64,000 nucleotides of DNA from Neofusicoccum parvum (lineage: Eukaryota; Ascomycota; Dothideomycetes; Botryosphaeriales; Botryosphaeriaceae), in the NCBI GenBank assembly GCA_020912385.1, contig CP087214.1, positions 310,001-374,000 of the forward strand, read 5' to 3'. The position numbers were made by a program, and so were the translations under genes. A model generated the notes under the pieces. It searched no databases. It was not told the DNA's origin and was given only the letters and a program-made list of their open reading frames with translations. Numbering within the stretch: position 1 is the first letter of the stretch; every line of letters starts with the position of its first letter. Of the stretch, positions 55,292 through 64,000 are shown piece by piece.

Positions 55292-56777
55292 ATGGGAGCA
55301 GCTCCATCGACAGGGTGCCCCGCTTCTCCCGGTGTTCCCAACCAGCACCCCGCACGCCCTGCGCCATCACGGACCTCTTGCGCGTCTTTCAATGACATGG
55401 TCATTGAAATAGACGGACAACGAGAAAGTAATGAAACGGCGGAAGAAGTCCCGTCGGAAAGGGCTTCGACCCAGGCGAAAACTGAGGAAACCGGGCCAGC
55501 CGAGAGTAAGCTACGTCCGCGCTTTGCTCCCGACGCTTGAAGCTAACAACATCATAACTTCACGAAGCAGATCAGCCGCCTCCGAAGGCCTCAAGCATCT
55601 GGGAACGGCTCATGCGGAAATGCCAGCGCAAAAGCACTTACATACCAGATGGACGGTATAACGACTTCAAAGTGAAACGAGGTGATCAGCCACGACAACA
55701 CTTGTAATGTGACGTTAACATGCATACAGTCAAAGAGTATCCGGAGGGCTACCCACAGTTCGCCGCCTGGATTAACACTGATGATAACTTCCGAGTATAC
55801 CGACGCTTTGGAGAATTGCGCAATAGAGTCCTCCTTCAGTACCAGTTCAAGCTCGCAAAATTGGAAGCGGTCCTTCAAAAGCTGGATGAGGATGACAGCA
55901 ACAGCAAAGAAGCCGAGGACAACTTCAGGCTGTCATCAATTGAGTACGATCAGAGCCAGGATGACAGGCGCCAGAGCATCATAGATGACATTGATGCAAC
56001 GCTCGAGAAATACGGTAAGTAGATCAATCATTTCCGTGACGCCTACTGTATGTACCTTAACCAGATACCAGACGCTCTTTTGGAGCGGGAGCGCAAGTCG
56101 CTATTGCTCTCTCGGCCAACCGAGAGAAACCACAAGAATATCATCAATTACGTATGGAACCAGCGATCTATCGCTCAAGAGGAAATCAGCCTATTTAACC
56201 GAAAAGATGATGCGGTCATACTGGTGCAAGACCAGGACTCCCCATTCCACGCCTATCTGGAAGGGTTGCTTCAGAATTACGCACCAGATTCGTTCCAGGT
56301 AAGCAATCAGACAAGAAACCTAAGCAATCTTCCAGGACTAATCACTTGAAGCAATTGTTCGCTTCCTCTTTCCAACGAGACAGGTCTGAAGGCTGTGACA
56401 TGCAGCTGTTCTCCAGGACAAGACTGAATTTCTTTGTTCGATCTGTTGTGACTTTCGTCACCGTCGGTCTTTTGATGATACCAATTGGATTTCTTTTCAA
56501 ATCGAACTCAGCCAGTCAGATCAAAGTTGCCGTTGTGTTACTTTTCGTCCTTCTTTTTGCAGCGGCAATCTCGATCTTCTCGCAGCTCCGCCATTACGAA
56601 CTCTTTGCAGCAACAGCAGCGTAAGCAACTTGAGTTTTCTCTTCTTTCATCATTTATACACAATGCTGAAACTGCAATCGACTGACGCCGGACGGTAGAT
56701 ACACCGCTGTACTCGTAGCCTTTCTCCAAAACTTATCCGAGGGGCCCGGCAACATACACTCGGGTCAGCCTTCTTGA
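55292..56777 (+). CDS. DUF6594 domain membrane protein (376 aa)
   Basis: Exons 55292-55505, 55571-55681, 55730-56014, 56072-56298, 56406-56620 and 56699-56777 total 1131 nt. A polar N-terminus (about 1-110) is followed by the DUF6594 core with EYPEGYPQFAAWI, FRVYRRFGELRNR and LERERKSLLL, a helical cytosolic domain. Three hydrophobic helices close the protein: FFVRSVVTFVTVGLLMIPIGF, then VAVVLLFVLLFAAAISIF, and a last YTAVLVAFLQN. DUF6594 proteins are fungus-specific and numerous, with no known function. All five introns fit GT-AG and restore the frame. Several small acceptor alternatives exist; this chain is the only one that gives a continuous product. Confidence 0.85.
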
Positions 56778-57824
56778 TGATCAGAGCAAGGTTTCAGTAT
56801 ACATGCCACATCTCATCTAGTCAAAATTCTTCTAATAGTTCTTTCCGTTGTTTCTTTACTCTCAGAAATTGGAGAATCGGTAGGGAAAACATAGTTTGTT
56901 TCAACTCCCGGCCCTGTGTCACTGTCCAACCATTTAGTACAGAATGCCAGCTTTTTTTTTTTTCCTCAGCGAGAATGTCATCGGTGTATTGTCGATCCAT
57001 TGGGCTCAAGAAATAACATGTCTCAAAAATGATTGATTGGTCTTCTGTCCTGGGGCACCTTTGAACGCGTTATTATTAAAAATTGGTTCCCACACAAAAT
57101 CCCAACACTGGTTCTCAAATTCATCTCCGCAAACCTCATCCAGCAACGATACGTGAAAATTCTCAGGGTATTGAACTGCAAGCCCGCATCACCAAACTCC
57201 ACAAGTCTTTCTCCCCTCTCCGGCTCCAGCAGCCCAGGTCGCCCTAAGCTCAGCCCCCCAATCACAGCTCCAGCTCCATCAAGCAGTGGAAGAGGGACTT
57301 GCGAACCGCACTTCAGTTCTCCACAGCTCTATTCGGCATTCGCACCTGAGCGACAGCAGTTGAATCTTTTCCCGGCATTGGCGGAAGTCCCGAGAAATCT
57401 CCTTCTCAGATGTTCAAGATTCTGGGGTTCGGTTGTTTTACGGAGGAAGTTACTGCGGGGGAGGTCGACGATGTGGGAAAAAGAGCATCGACAGGCCACT
57501 CCGTTACTTAATTTAGTAGATGTACTAAAGGAGAGGACAGAAAGCGTTCTGGTCAGCCTAAGGATTGCTTCACCATGGTTTTGGTTGGTGGTACACGTAA
57601 CTTCATCTTCCACTGAGACAGAGTGTCCGCTAGAGGTGTTAGGCGCTTTGTGCCATTACTCACTTGGGTTTAGGCTAACAAACTCAGCCAACTCGGGCTC
57701 GTGAGGAACACGAGCGGGCGATCCCCCTTTGCCGATCACTCAGCCTTCGCAGTGCGCCGAGCGCGTTTCAAAATCTGAGAAAACCGTGCTGCGCCCACGC
57801 TCTTGTGTGTCTTCCACTCGAGCC
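56778..57824. other. Intergenic before the multi-pass membrane protein
   Basis: A 223-codon plus-strand frame (57033-57704) has no family resemblance and a Ser/Pro-rich composition, and is not called. Otherwise leader and AT-rich sequence. Confidence 0.35.
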
Positions 57825-59624
57825 ATGGCGACAAGTTATGTGTGGCCATACGACGAGGCTGACAAGGCCATTGTCTTCCGCCCACCGGGCTACTCGGGCA
57901 CCAACTGCTCTTTCCTTGCCTCCCACTACTTTGACCCAAACGCGACCTTCACCGTCGACCCAAACCCGGACATTGCCGGCATCGGGGTATGCGTGCCTGA
58001 CGCCAATCCACGTGCCCCCGCAGCCCTCGACTGACTCCACCCAGGTCATTCTTGCCTTTTTGATCAGCGCCTACGCGACCCTGCTCTTCACCATCTGCGC
58101 CTACTGGACCGGCCTCGTCCCGGACGAGCTGCTCAACGCCGTCGACAAGCGCTTCTTCGGGGCCAAGTCGGAGCGGCGCCCGGGATGGAGTGAGGCCTTC
58201 CAGGAAGGCATCCGTGCCTTCAGCGACCAGCAGATCATCACCGGCATCGCCGTGCTGGCCGCCGCCTTCGCCGGCTTCGAGACCGTGTCCGTCTACCACT
58301 GGCGCACCGTCGTGTACCTCGCGTGGATGTCGTCCAACGTGCACCTCACCACGCTCACCGTGCTGCGCCGCCTGCTGCAGGCCAACACCGCCGCCCGCGC
58401 CCTGCGCCTGACCGGCATGCTGGTCCTCTTCGTGCTGCTCGTGGCCGCGCTGGTCCCCACCGCCTCCGACAGCTTTGGGAACGCCGGGTCGAACGTCCCG
58501 TACGCCGGGTCGTGGTATCTGCGCCCGCTCGCCTTCACTCCCGCCGACCCGGCCGCGTGCTTCTGGCAGCGTCGGTACATGGACGGCCCCACCATGGACT
58601 CGGTCATCTCCTTCGCCATGCTCACGAGCAGCTATGTCTGGAAGGTCACCGGCCTCTTCGGACGCAGCCACAAGCTGGCAAGGGAGTTCCTGCGCAACCG
58701 CCCGGCCCGAGCAGTGCCTCCCCTGATCAGGAGGGCGGCGCTGTGGCGAAGCAGGAGCCGCCAGGTCGTTTACTGGCTCACTGCCTGGCCGTACTCGTTG
58801 GTCGTGGGCCTGTACGTCCTTTACATGGCCGTGTTCGACTTCATGGACTCGTTCGCCGCCTCGATTCTGGTTCTGACCATCTCGCTTGTGTGGGGCACGC
58901 TCAACCTCGTCCTCCCGCGGGCGTTCATGTCCAAGTGGGTTGGAAGCGACGAGGGCGAGTGGAACTTTGGGCAGTATCTGCCGGTGATGTTGCTTCTGCT
59001 TCCCGTGATGTCCATCATCGAGGAATTTTCCGGTATGTCGGATCCGTCCGCTCCCCCAAGACAACTCCGTCCGACGCTAAGCCACTCCAAGTGCGGAAGC
59101 ACAAGTTCGAGCCTGTGGAGCGTCCGCCATCACCTCCAATCGCGGGTGCAACATCAGGGTCCGACTCGCTCCATCTCCTGCCGCAGAGTAGCTGGTTGAC
59201 AAGCTGCCCGTCTCGCTCTGGGACGGAATCGAGCGTCCTTCCGCTGCTCCGTCCCTCCTATTCCCCCTACGGCGGAAGCAGCCTGGCCTCCGGGTCCAGA
59301 GGGAGGGCTTGCCTTGAAAGTGCCGGAGCAAGCGACCAAGACAAGGCCCCAGTGTCGGTCACTGTCATCGACGTACCGAGCCCCGAGCAGCAGCAGCACG
59401 ACCGTCTCTACGCATCACGATTCTTCAAATCGTTGGTCTGGGTGACGAATTTGTGCATCATCTTGGCCGCTATTTTTGTCCTCTTTATGCGGTACCTAGC
59501 CCTCGTCAATGGTTCGATGAATAACCAGGTCGTGATATATGTCGGTGTCTCAATAGCAGCAGTGTGCTTTTTGTTGTTTGTTTGGATTGCGTTTGGAGCT
59601 TTGTTTAGTAAGGTCTCTTTGTGA
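57825..59624 (+). CDS. Orphan multi-pass membrane protein (560 aa)
   Basis: Exons 57825-57986, 58045-59032 and 59092-59624. The first 54 residues are polar, with an NCSF glycosylation-type site and no cleavable signal. About eight hydrophobic helices follow in the central block, for example VILAFLISAYATLLFTICAY, ITGIAVLAAAFAGFETVSVY and VVYWLTAWPYSLVVGLYVLY. Then comes a 110-residue Ser/Pro-rich cytosolic stretch (59100-59400) and two final helices (LVWVTNLCIILAAIFVLFMR and VVIYVGVSIAAVCFLLFVWI). I do not recognise a transporter or enzyme signature. It could be a fungal-specific membrane protein of the type often next to small-metabolite genes. Confidence 0.8.
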
Positions 59625-60201
59625 TAAGTTTTGAATGCATAGAGTCTGTTGGAGGTAAGAATTACTTAGAAGATCTCAAAGATACCCATAGTACAGCTTC
59701 TCGTGGTAGATAGCAAAGGATATTAAGAAATAATGAAAAAAAAAATAGACCAGGAAAAAGCTCAATAAATAGCATATCAATTATTCTAGAATGTAAATGC
59801 AAGAACGTACATGCTACAAAGCTGATGATCGTACAAGTAATAAGAGGTAACAGGCGGGGATAGACTCGTTTCGTCTTTTTTCGCCTTGCGCATGCTAAAA
59901 GAATTTCGGTGAGGCTTGCCAGACCACTTGCACCGTTTGTAGAGTTGCGCAATCCAGCTTGTGGCCGATGACGCATGACATGATACATGTATTCTAATCG
60001 ACATTAGGTAAAGGTCGTGTTGATAGAGGTAGACCCTCGAGTGTTGATTGTCTGGTACCACAATACCGCTAAGCGAAAAAGTATTTAAATTGCGCCTTCC
60101 CCCATGAGTGTTCCTCAACGTTCTTGCCCTTCGATAGCAACGCAGTTGCACTTACACAATTTCAGAGGAAAGCACAACGGAGCTCAGGCAAAGCAAAACC
60201 A
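59625..60201. other. Intergenic, AT-rich
   Basis: 3' end of the membrane-protein gene and the upstream region of the next gene. Contains a TATTTAAA-like element near 60080. Confidence 0.4.
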
Positions 60202-61335
60202 ATGGATAGCAACCATGGTTCGCAGTATGAAATCCCCGAAACCGATCCGGATGATATCAAGCATCTTTGGAACGACGTCCACACAAGGGCTCCCAAGAGA
60301 GTTGGCGAGGATACGGACATTACGACGGACCCGCTGTTCTTCGACAAAGTTCTAAAGCCGCGAAATCTCGTGGTGGTCAGCGGCCTCGCCGAAGCCAAAA
60401 AACAATGCGTCTGGAACCACTTCCTTGTTGAGGAGGCTCCGGAAGATACGAGCACGTACTACCGTGGAATTTCGGGACTTTCCAAAACCACCCTCTGGAT
60501 GCCCGGGGATTATTCCTTTGTTGAAGAGATCGTCATAGAATACCAGGCTATGATACAGTATTGGCAGAATGAGCTGGAATTTGTGAGCTATTGCACCGAA
60601 AAGGTTCTGAAACGAGAGCTTAGACGTCCGAACATGCCAAAATCGCGGACCTGGCAAGCCGAACGCCTCCTGAACTATTCCATCAAACCCTTCGGGCATT
60701 GGAAAGAACCGCCGGTGGTATTTGACATGGACACAACCAAGCGGTATGGGTGGGATCTATTCCCCGACGTGGCGTACTGGCTTTCTCTTCAAGACCATAC
60801 GCCCAAAGATCGCACCTTCATCGAGGACTACGTCCAAGTGCATGACCAACGACTTCTGTGCCCATATTTCTCGGGTGAATTCAAGAAGGACGACCGTGAT
60901 GAAGATGCAAAATCCAGAGACCAACTAGCAGCTGCCGCGATGATGGCACTCTACAACAGGTGGCAGCTCAGGAAAGATGCCCAGGTGGCAATAGGATGCG
61001 AGTGGGGGGAAATGAATCACCAGGACATACGCCACTACGGAGCAACGCTCCAGCGAGAAGCGTTCACGATTTGGGGGTTTACCCCTATCATCAACAACTC
61101 TGAGTGGCACGGCTGCAAAATGCTGAAGTTGACGAGCGGCTATTTCAACGAGGAAATCGGCGTGACCACCTTCAGGGACTGGATCAATGAGATTCACCGT
61201 TGGGGATTGACTATCCACGGTCCCAGCGTATATGCGGATGCTCTCGCTGCATCTCAGCCGCGTCCGCAACAAGCTGAGACATCACCGATCACGTTGAAGA
61301 GAGCCCGAGACAACTCAGGAGAAGAGTTATTTTAA
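60202..61335 (+). CDS. Fungal protein resembling PD-(D/E)XK nuclease (DUF7924-like)
   Basis: Single exon from the ATG at 60202, 377 residues. The C-terminal half contains YFSGEFKKDDRD, an E-x-K motif (Glu226, Lys228) preceded by acidic residues, then a helix with RDQLAAAAMMALYNRW, as in fungal PD-(D/E)XK domains of the DUF7924 group. A closing segment IHRWGLTIHGPSVYADAL resembles their conserved tail. The N-terminal part has no clear domain. A leading ATP- or helicase-type motif is absent. Members of this group often appear in degenerate or accessory regions and may be domesticated. Catalytic activity is not demonstrated; the motif match is by eye. Confidence 0.6.
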   Translation: MDSNHGSQYEIPETDPDDIKHLWNDVHTRAPKRVGEDTDITTDPLFFDKVLKPRNLVVVSGLAEAKKQCVWNHFLVEEAPEDTSTYYRGISGLSKTTLWMPGDYSFVEEIVIEYQAMIQYWQNELEFVSYCTEKVLKRELRRPNMPKSRTWQAERLLNYSIKPFGHWKEPPVVFDMDTTKRYGWDLFPDVAYWLSLQDHTPKDRTFIEDYVQVHDQRLLCPYFSGEFKKDDRDEDAKSRDQLAAAAMMALYNRWQLRKDAQVAIGCEWGEMNHQDIRHYGATLQREAFTIWGFTPIINNSEWHGCKMLKLTSGYFNEEIGVTTFRDWINEIHRWGLTIHGPSVYADALAASQPRPQQAETSPITLKRARDNSGEELF

Positions 61336-63639
61336 CAGGAAGATACTCTGTCCCAATAGGGCAATTCTTCTTGGCCATCTCGGCAATATTATCCGAGCCC
61401 AAGCGATTGAGCGTGCACCCACTGCGGCTACCGGCCACCGGCTGCCGGCTGCTCAATCAACTTATTGGAAAAGTAACGAACAACAGTATAAGTACCACAA
61501 TTCTCCGAGAGTTATCAATCAACGACAGAGGACTTCGGTGCGCTGCCGAGTACGATTCAGTCGTCGAAATTTGTCCGTAGACAGCTCTTCAGGAGCCATA
61601 CTGTTGTTGTGGTTTCTGCCGGGTCCTCGTGTCCCTAGAACTAGCGAATCAAGCATCTACTCAGCCAGGAACATGAAACAAAGCTTGCGTTGCTCAAAGG
61701 TGCCACATGTTCCGAGGATGTTGATTAATTGCCGTTGCGCGTCGATCCACACAGCACTGCCTCAACGCACGTCCACAACACCGCCTCAACACACAACGCA
61801 AAGGAGACATGCCGGAAAACCCAAGACAGAATGAGCCCGATGCCCTCTTATTGTAGGGACTTGGAACAGCCAGCGCACACGAGCTCCAGACATGCTCAGA
61901 GAACACGATGGCAGGTGTCATCACAACCATGAGCGAGAAAGTTGCAGCATTTGAAAGCGAAGAGCGACAAGGACTCCTCAGGAAGGGAATGGGATACTAC
62001 CGAGATCAACCTCAAGGCACGCGTTTGACTTGGCAAGATGGCTCACTAGCCGCCAATGCAGATTCCGCGCTCTCAGCCCCAGCACCACCCTCAGCGGCAG
62101 ATGCCCGACGAGCCACCTCACCCAGCCTGACCCTCCCCAGATCCGCCGAATCCAAAACACCGCTCGCCGCTCGCGGCCGCTCTTCGTCACCGGCACCCGC
62201 CTCCGCCGTGCTGGCCACAGGCTGCGGCAAGTGACAGTCTGCCCTGTGGGAGCAAGCCTGAAAAATGAGGACCTGCCTGTTCAGTCAAGCGATTGACTGG
62301 ATAAGGCATGTTTCAGGTCAATGAGTGGACCTCGACCAGATAGGGACCGTGTCGGCACAGGCGTGCCTGTTGTGCATGAGCTTGATGCTGAATCTGGTGT
62401 GGACGAGGAATGCCTTCACTGGTTGTATCCAGAAACACTGCTTCAGCCTCGCGCTAGGTAGGTACATCGGAAATATAGTAGTTTTGGCCTTCAACGCTGA
62501 AAATAGACAACCCCTCACCTTCTCTGCGTTGGGTAACACTGTGAAGACAACAAGGCTGATAGCCACAAAGGTGCACAGAGGTAGGCTGTGCATTTTTGAG
62601 CCAAGCATGTCAGTCTTCAACAAAGGTAACGCAAGGGTGTATGCAGTATGCACCCTGGCGGGTTACCTGTGCGATACGTCGGCCAGGAAGATGTATAGCC
62701 ATAGGCTGGAGTATTTTCCGGTCAACTGAGGAGAATCTTAGCCGTTTAAAATAGTAAACACAAGGTGTCATGTCTACCTCCCACTAGAGATGACGACTCA
62801 GCCCCTACAGTCACCCAGTCAGTTGGCACCCCCGTCCACCCACGTCTACCAGAGCTGCACATCAAAAGCCGTCTGTGTAACACACCAAAAACAGCCCGTC
62901 ACAAAAGCCTCGATGCCCGTCTGGTTCTGTAATTCTCACAATAGCGGGGATAGGAAACGGAGGAGTAAAAACATGATTCAGGATACGTGCAAATGACCTT
63001 CCCATTTTATAGCATAACCGAGAAAGAGAACCCGCTCCACTTTTACGTATGATTCGCTTGGCCGAGAGCAAAGCCTCGGCAAGAATTAGAATATGATCGA
63101 GAAGCAAGCAGTGTGCCCAAGGGCAGGTATCTCTTGAAATGAAAAAAAAAGCCGAAAGAAACTTGTGCAGACGAAACTTCCCCCTTAGTCAGGAGGCCGC
63201 CGTGAAGGAAGAAAGTCCGTTTTGCTCATCGAAAGACCTTTTCCCAAACGCCGCCAAAAAATAAAATAAAAACGCCGTAAAGCACCAGGCTTTTGTGTTG
63301 TACGCCTTCATGGGTATAACCGAAAGCAGATGTTTGCGCATGCCGATTATTCGATGCAAAGATATGAAAACTGAATGATGATGATGACATTTGAGCCTTC
63401 GAAGGCAAGTCTTGTATCATGCCCGTAGATGCCTATAGATAGTCGTCAGCGGCCTCACGTGCTAAAGGGCACAGCGACGCTGCGGTCATGGCTAGGAACA
63501 CAACAGGTTGCAGGTGGTATGGAGAGACGGTACTTACCCCCAATAATGAGCTCAAATTATGTACCTTGTAGGACCCTACTCTTCAAGCTTTCTCGCTCAT
63601 AGTACGAGATTTCTACGAATGAATCAAAAGAGCTCTCCG
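61336..63639. other. Intergenic before the SUMO ligase
   Basis: Repeat-free, with short frames. Contains the weak open frame listed separately at 61908. No other support. Confidence 0.35.
61908..62234 (+). CDS. Possible small protein (108 aa), weak
   Basis: A single open frame from an ATG with a plausible start MAGVITTMSEKVAAFESEER, then an Ala/Pro/Ser-rich tail. No homologue recognised, no splice signals, no membrane segment. It could be a chance frame. Confidence 0.2.
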   Translation: MAGVITTMSEKVAAFESEERQGLLRKGMGYYRDQPQGTRLTWQDGSLAANADSALSAPAPPSAADARRATSPSLTLPRSAESKTPLAARGRSSSPAPASAVLATGCGK

Positions 63640-64000
63640 CTACTCCAGCTCAATGACTTCAGGAGGTTCTGATGGAAGATGAGACGACGGCGTAGGTGCG
63701 GGAGGGGCCTTGCTGTTGTCCACAGGTGTCGAGCTGTGTGACGTGCGGGAGTCGTCCTGCTTGTCTTCCGGCTTAGGCCTCCATTTGCCATCGCTGTCCA
63801 CGATGATTGCTCTCGTGTTCGACTGACCCATCGCAGATAATTTCTTGTGGACGTCAATCAAGAAACCATCCACGACGAGACTCTTTGGGCGCACATCAGC
63901 CCTACAAATTGGACACTTCCATACGTCCACGTAGCAAGGGCTGTCTTGTCTGCGATCACGAGTCTGGAGAAAGATCTCCAGATCGAAGCAGTTGCGGTGA
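63640..64000 (-). CDS. SIZ/PIAS-type SUMO E3 ligase, C-terminal part (runs off the right edge)
   Basis: The visible frame begins inside the MIZ/SP-RING zinc finger: HRNCFDLEIFLQTR, then CPICRADVRPKSLVVDGFL, the second half of the Cys/His ring typical of Siz1 and Pli1. The tail after it is acidic and Ser/Pro-rich and ends PPEVIELE, where VIELE fits a hydrophobic-acidic SUMO-interacting motif. Proteins of this family attach SUMO to nuclear substrates such as septins and PCNA. The SAP, PINIT and first zinc-finger half lie beyond the window, so the start and full length cannot be given. Confidence 0.9.
   Translation of the reverse strand, partial: HRNCFDLEIFLQTRDRRQDSPCYVDVWKCPICRADVRPKSLVVDGFLIDVHKKLSAMGQSNTRAIIVDSDGKWRPKPEDKQDDSRTSHSSTPVDNSKAPPAPTPSSHLPSEPPEVIELE

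Noticed and set aside
57033..57704. 223-codon plus-strand open frame
   Set aside because: Composition is Ser/Pro-rich in a leader region, no domain is visible, and it ends just upstream of a better-supported gene.

Overview
The window is nuclear DNA of a filamentous ascomycete (Pezizomycotina; Dothideomycetes is my guess, not proven). Evidence: GC-rich genes split by 50-75 nt GT-AG introns with CTNAC-type branch sites, kexin-type secreted precursors, an N-terminal domain typical of fungal NLR/ankyrin proteins, and fungus-restricted families (DUF6594, fungal DUF4139, DUF7025-type AAA ATPase). All exon structures were read by eye from splice signals and frame continuity. Where I list exons they give an uninterrupted frame, but no transcript or database search was available.

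Layout, left to right. 0.1-3.6 kb: NLR/ankyrin-type gene with in-frame stops. 6.2-9.4 kb: a secreted precursor with two tandem eight-cysteine, defensin-like modules, convergent with a secreted acid sphingomyelinase. 11-17 kb: compact housekeeping block with an 87-aa orphan, a GFA-domain protein, PET117 and VMA10 (divergent from a 300 bp shared promoter), and a Tgl2-like lipase. 17.1-18.4 kb: a kexin-processed multi-peptide precursor with four 38-residue repeats. 20.6-24.1 kb: an AAA+ ATPase with a one-base frame break, and a relic of an NLR-type gene. 25-28.8 kb: a disordered orphan and an F-box protein. 30.5-36.3 kb: an arrestin with a PY motif next to a large low-complexity protein that also has a PY motif. 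38-48.4 kb: a secreted Gly/Leu-rich protein, an EMP70/TM9SF nonaspanin, a divergent protein kinase, and a DUF4139 protein with an FG-repeat linker. 49.9-61.3 kb: sparse accessory region with a secreted tyrosinase, a DUF6594 protein, an orphan multi-pass membrane protein and a PD-(D/E)XK-like protein. Right edge: the 3' end of a SIZ/PIAS-type SUMO ligase.

How it fits together. Housekeeping genes (V-ATPase, cytochrome oxidase assembly, nonaspanin, SUMO ligase, lipase) alternate with accessory genes rich in secreted, kexin-cleaved products: the cysteine-rich precursor, the repeat peptide precursor, the Gly/Leu-rich wall protein, tyrosinase and sphingomyelinase. The strongest candidates for something undescribed are the multi-peptide precursor at 17.1-18.4 kb and the tandem defensin-like precursor at 6.3-7.0 kb. 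The splicing architecture is also unusual: an apparent 2-nt exon in the lipase, and an ATG-only exon plus a 9-nt exon in VMA10. Long stretches (3.6-6.1, 18.4-20.6, 51.1-55.3, 61.3-63.6 kb) contain no gene I can support.
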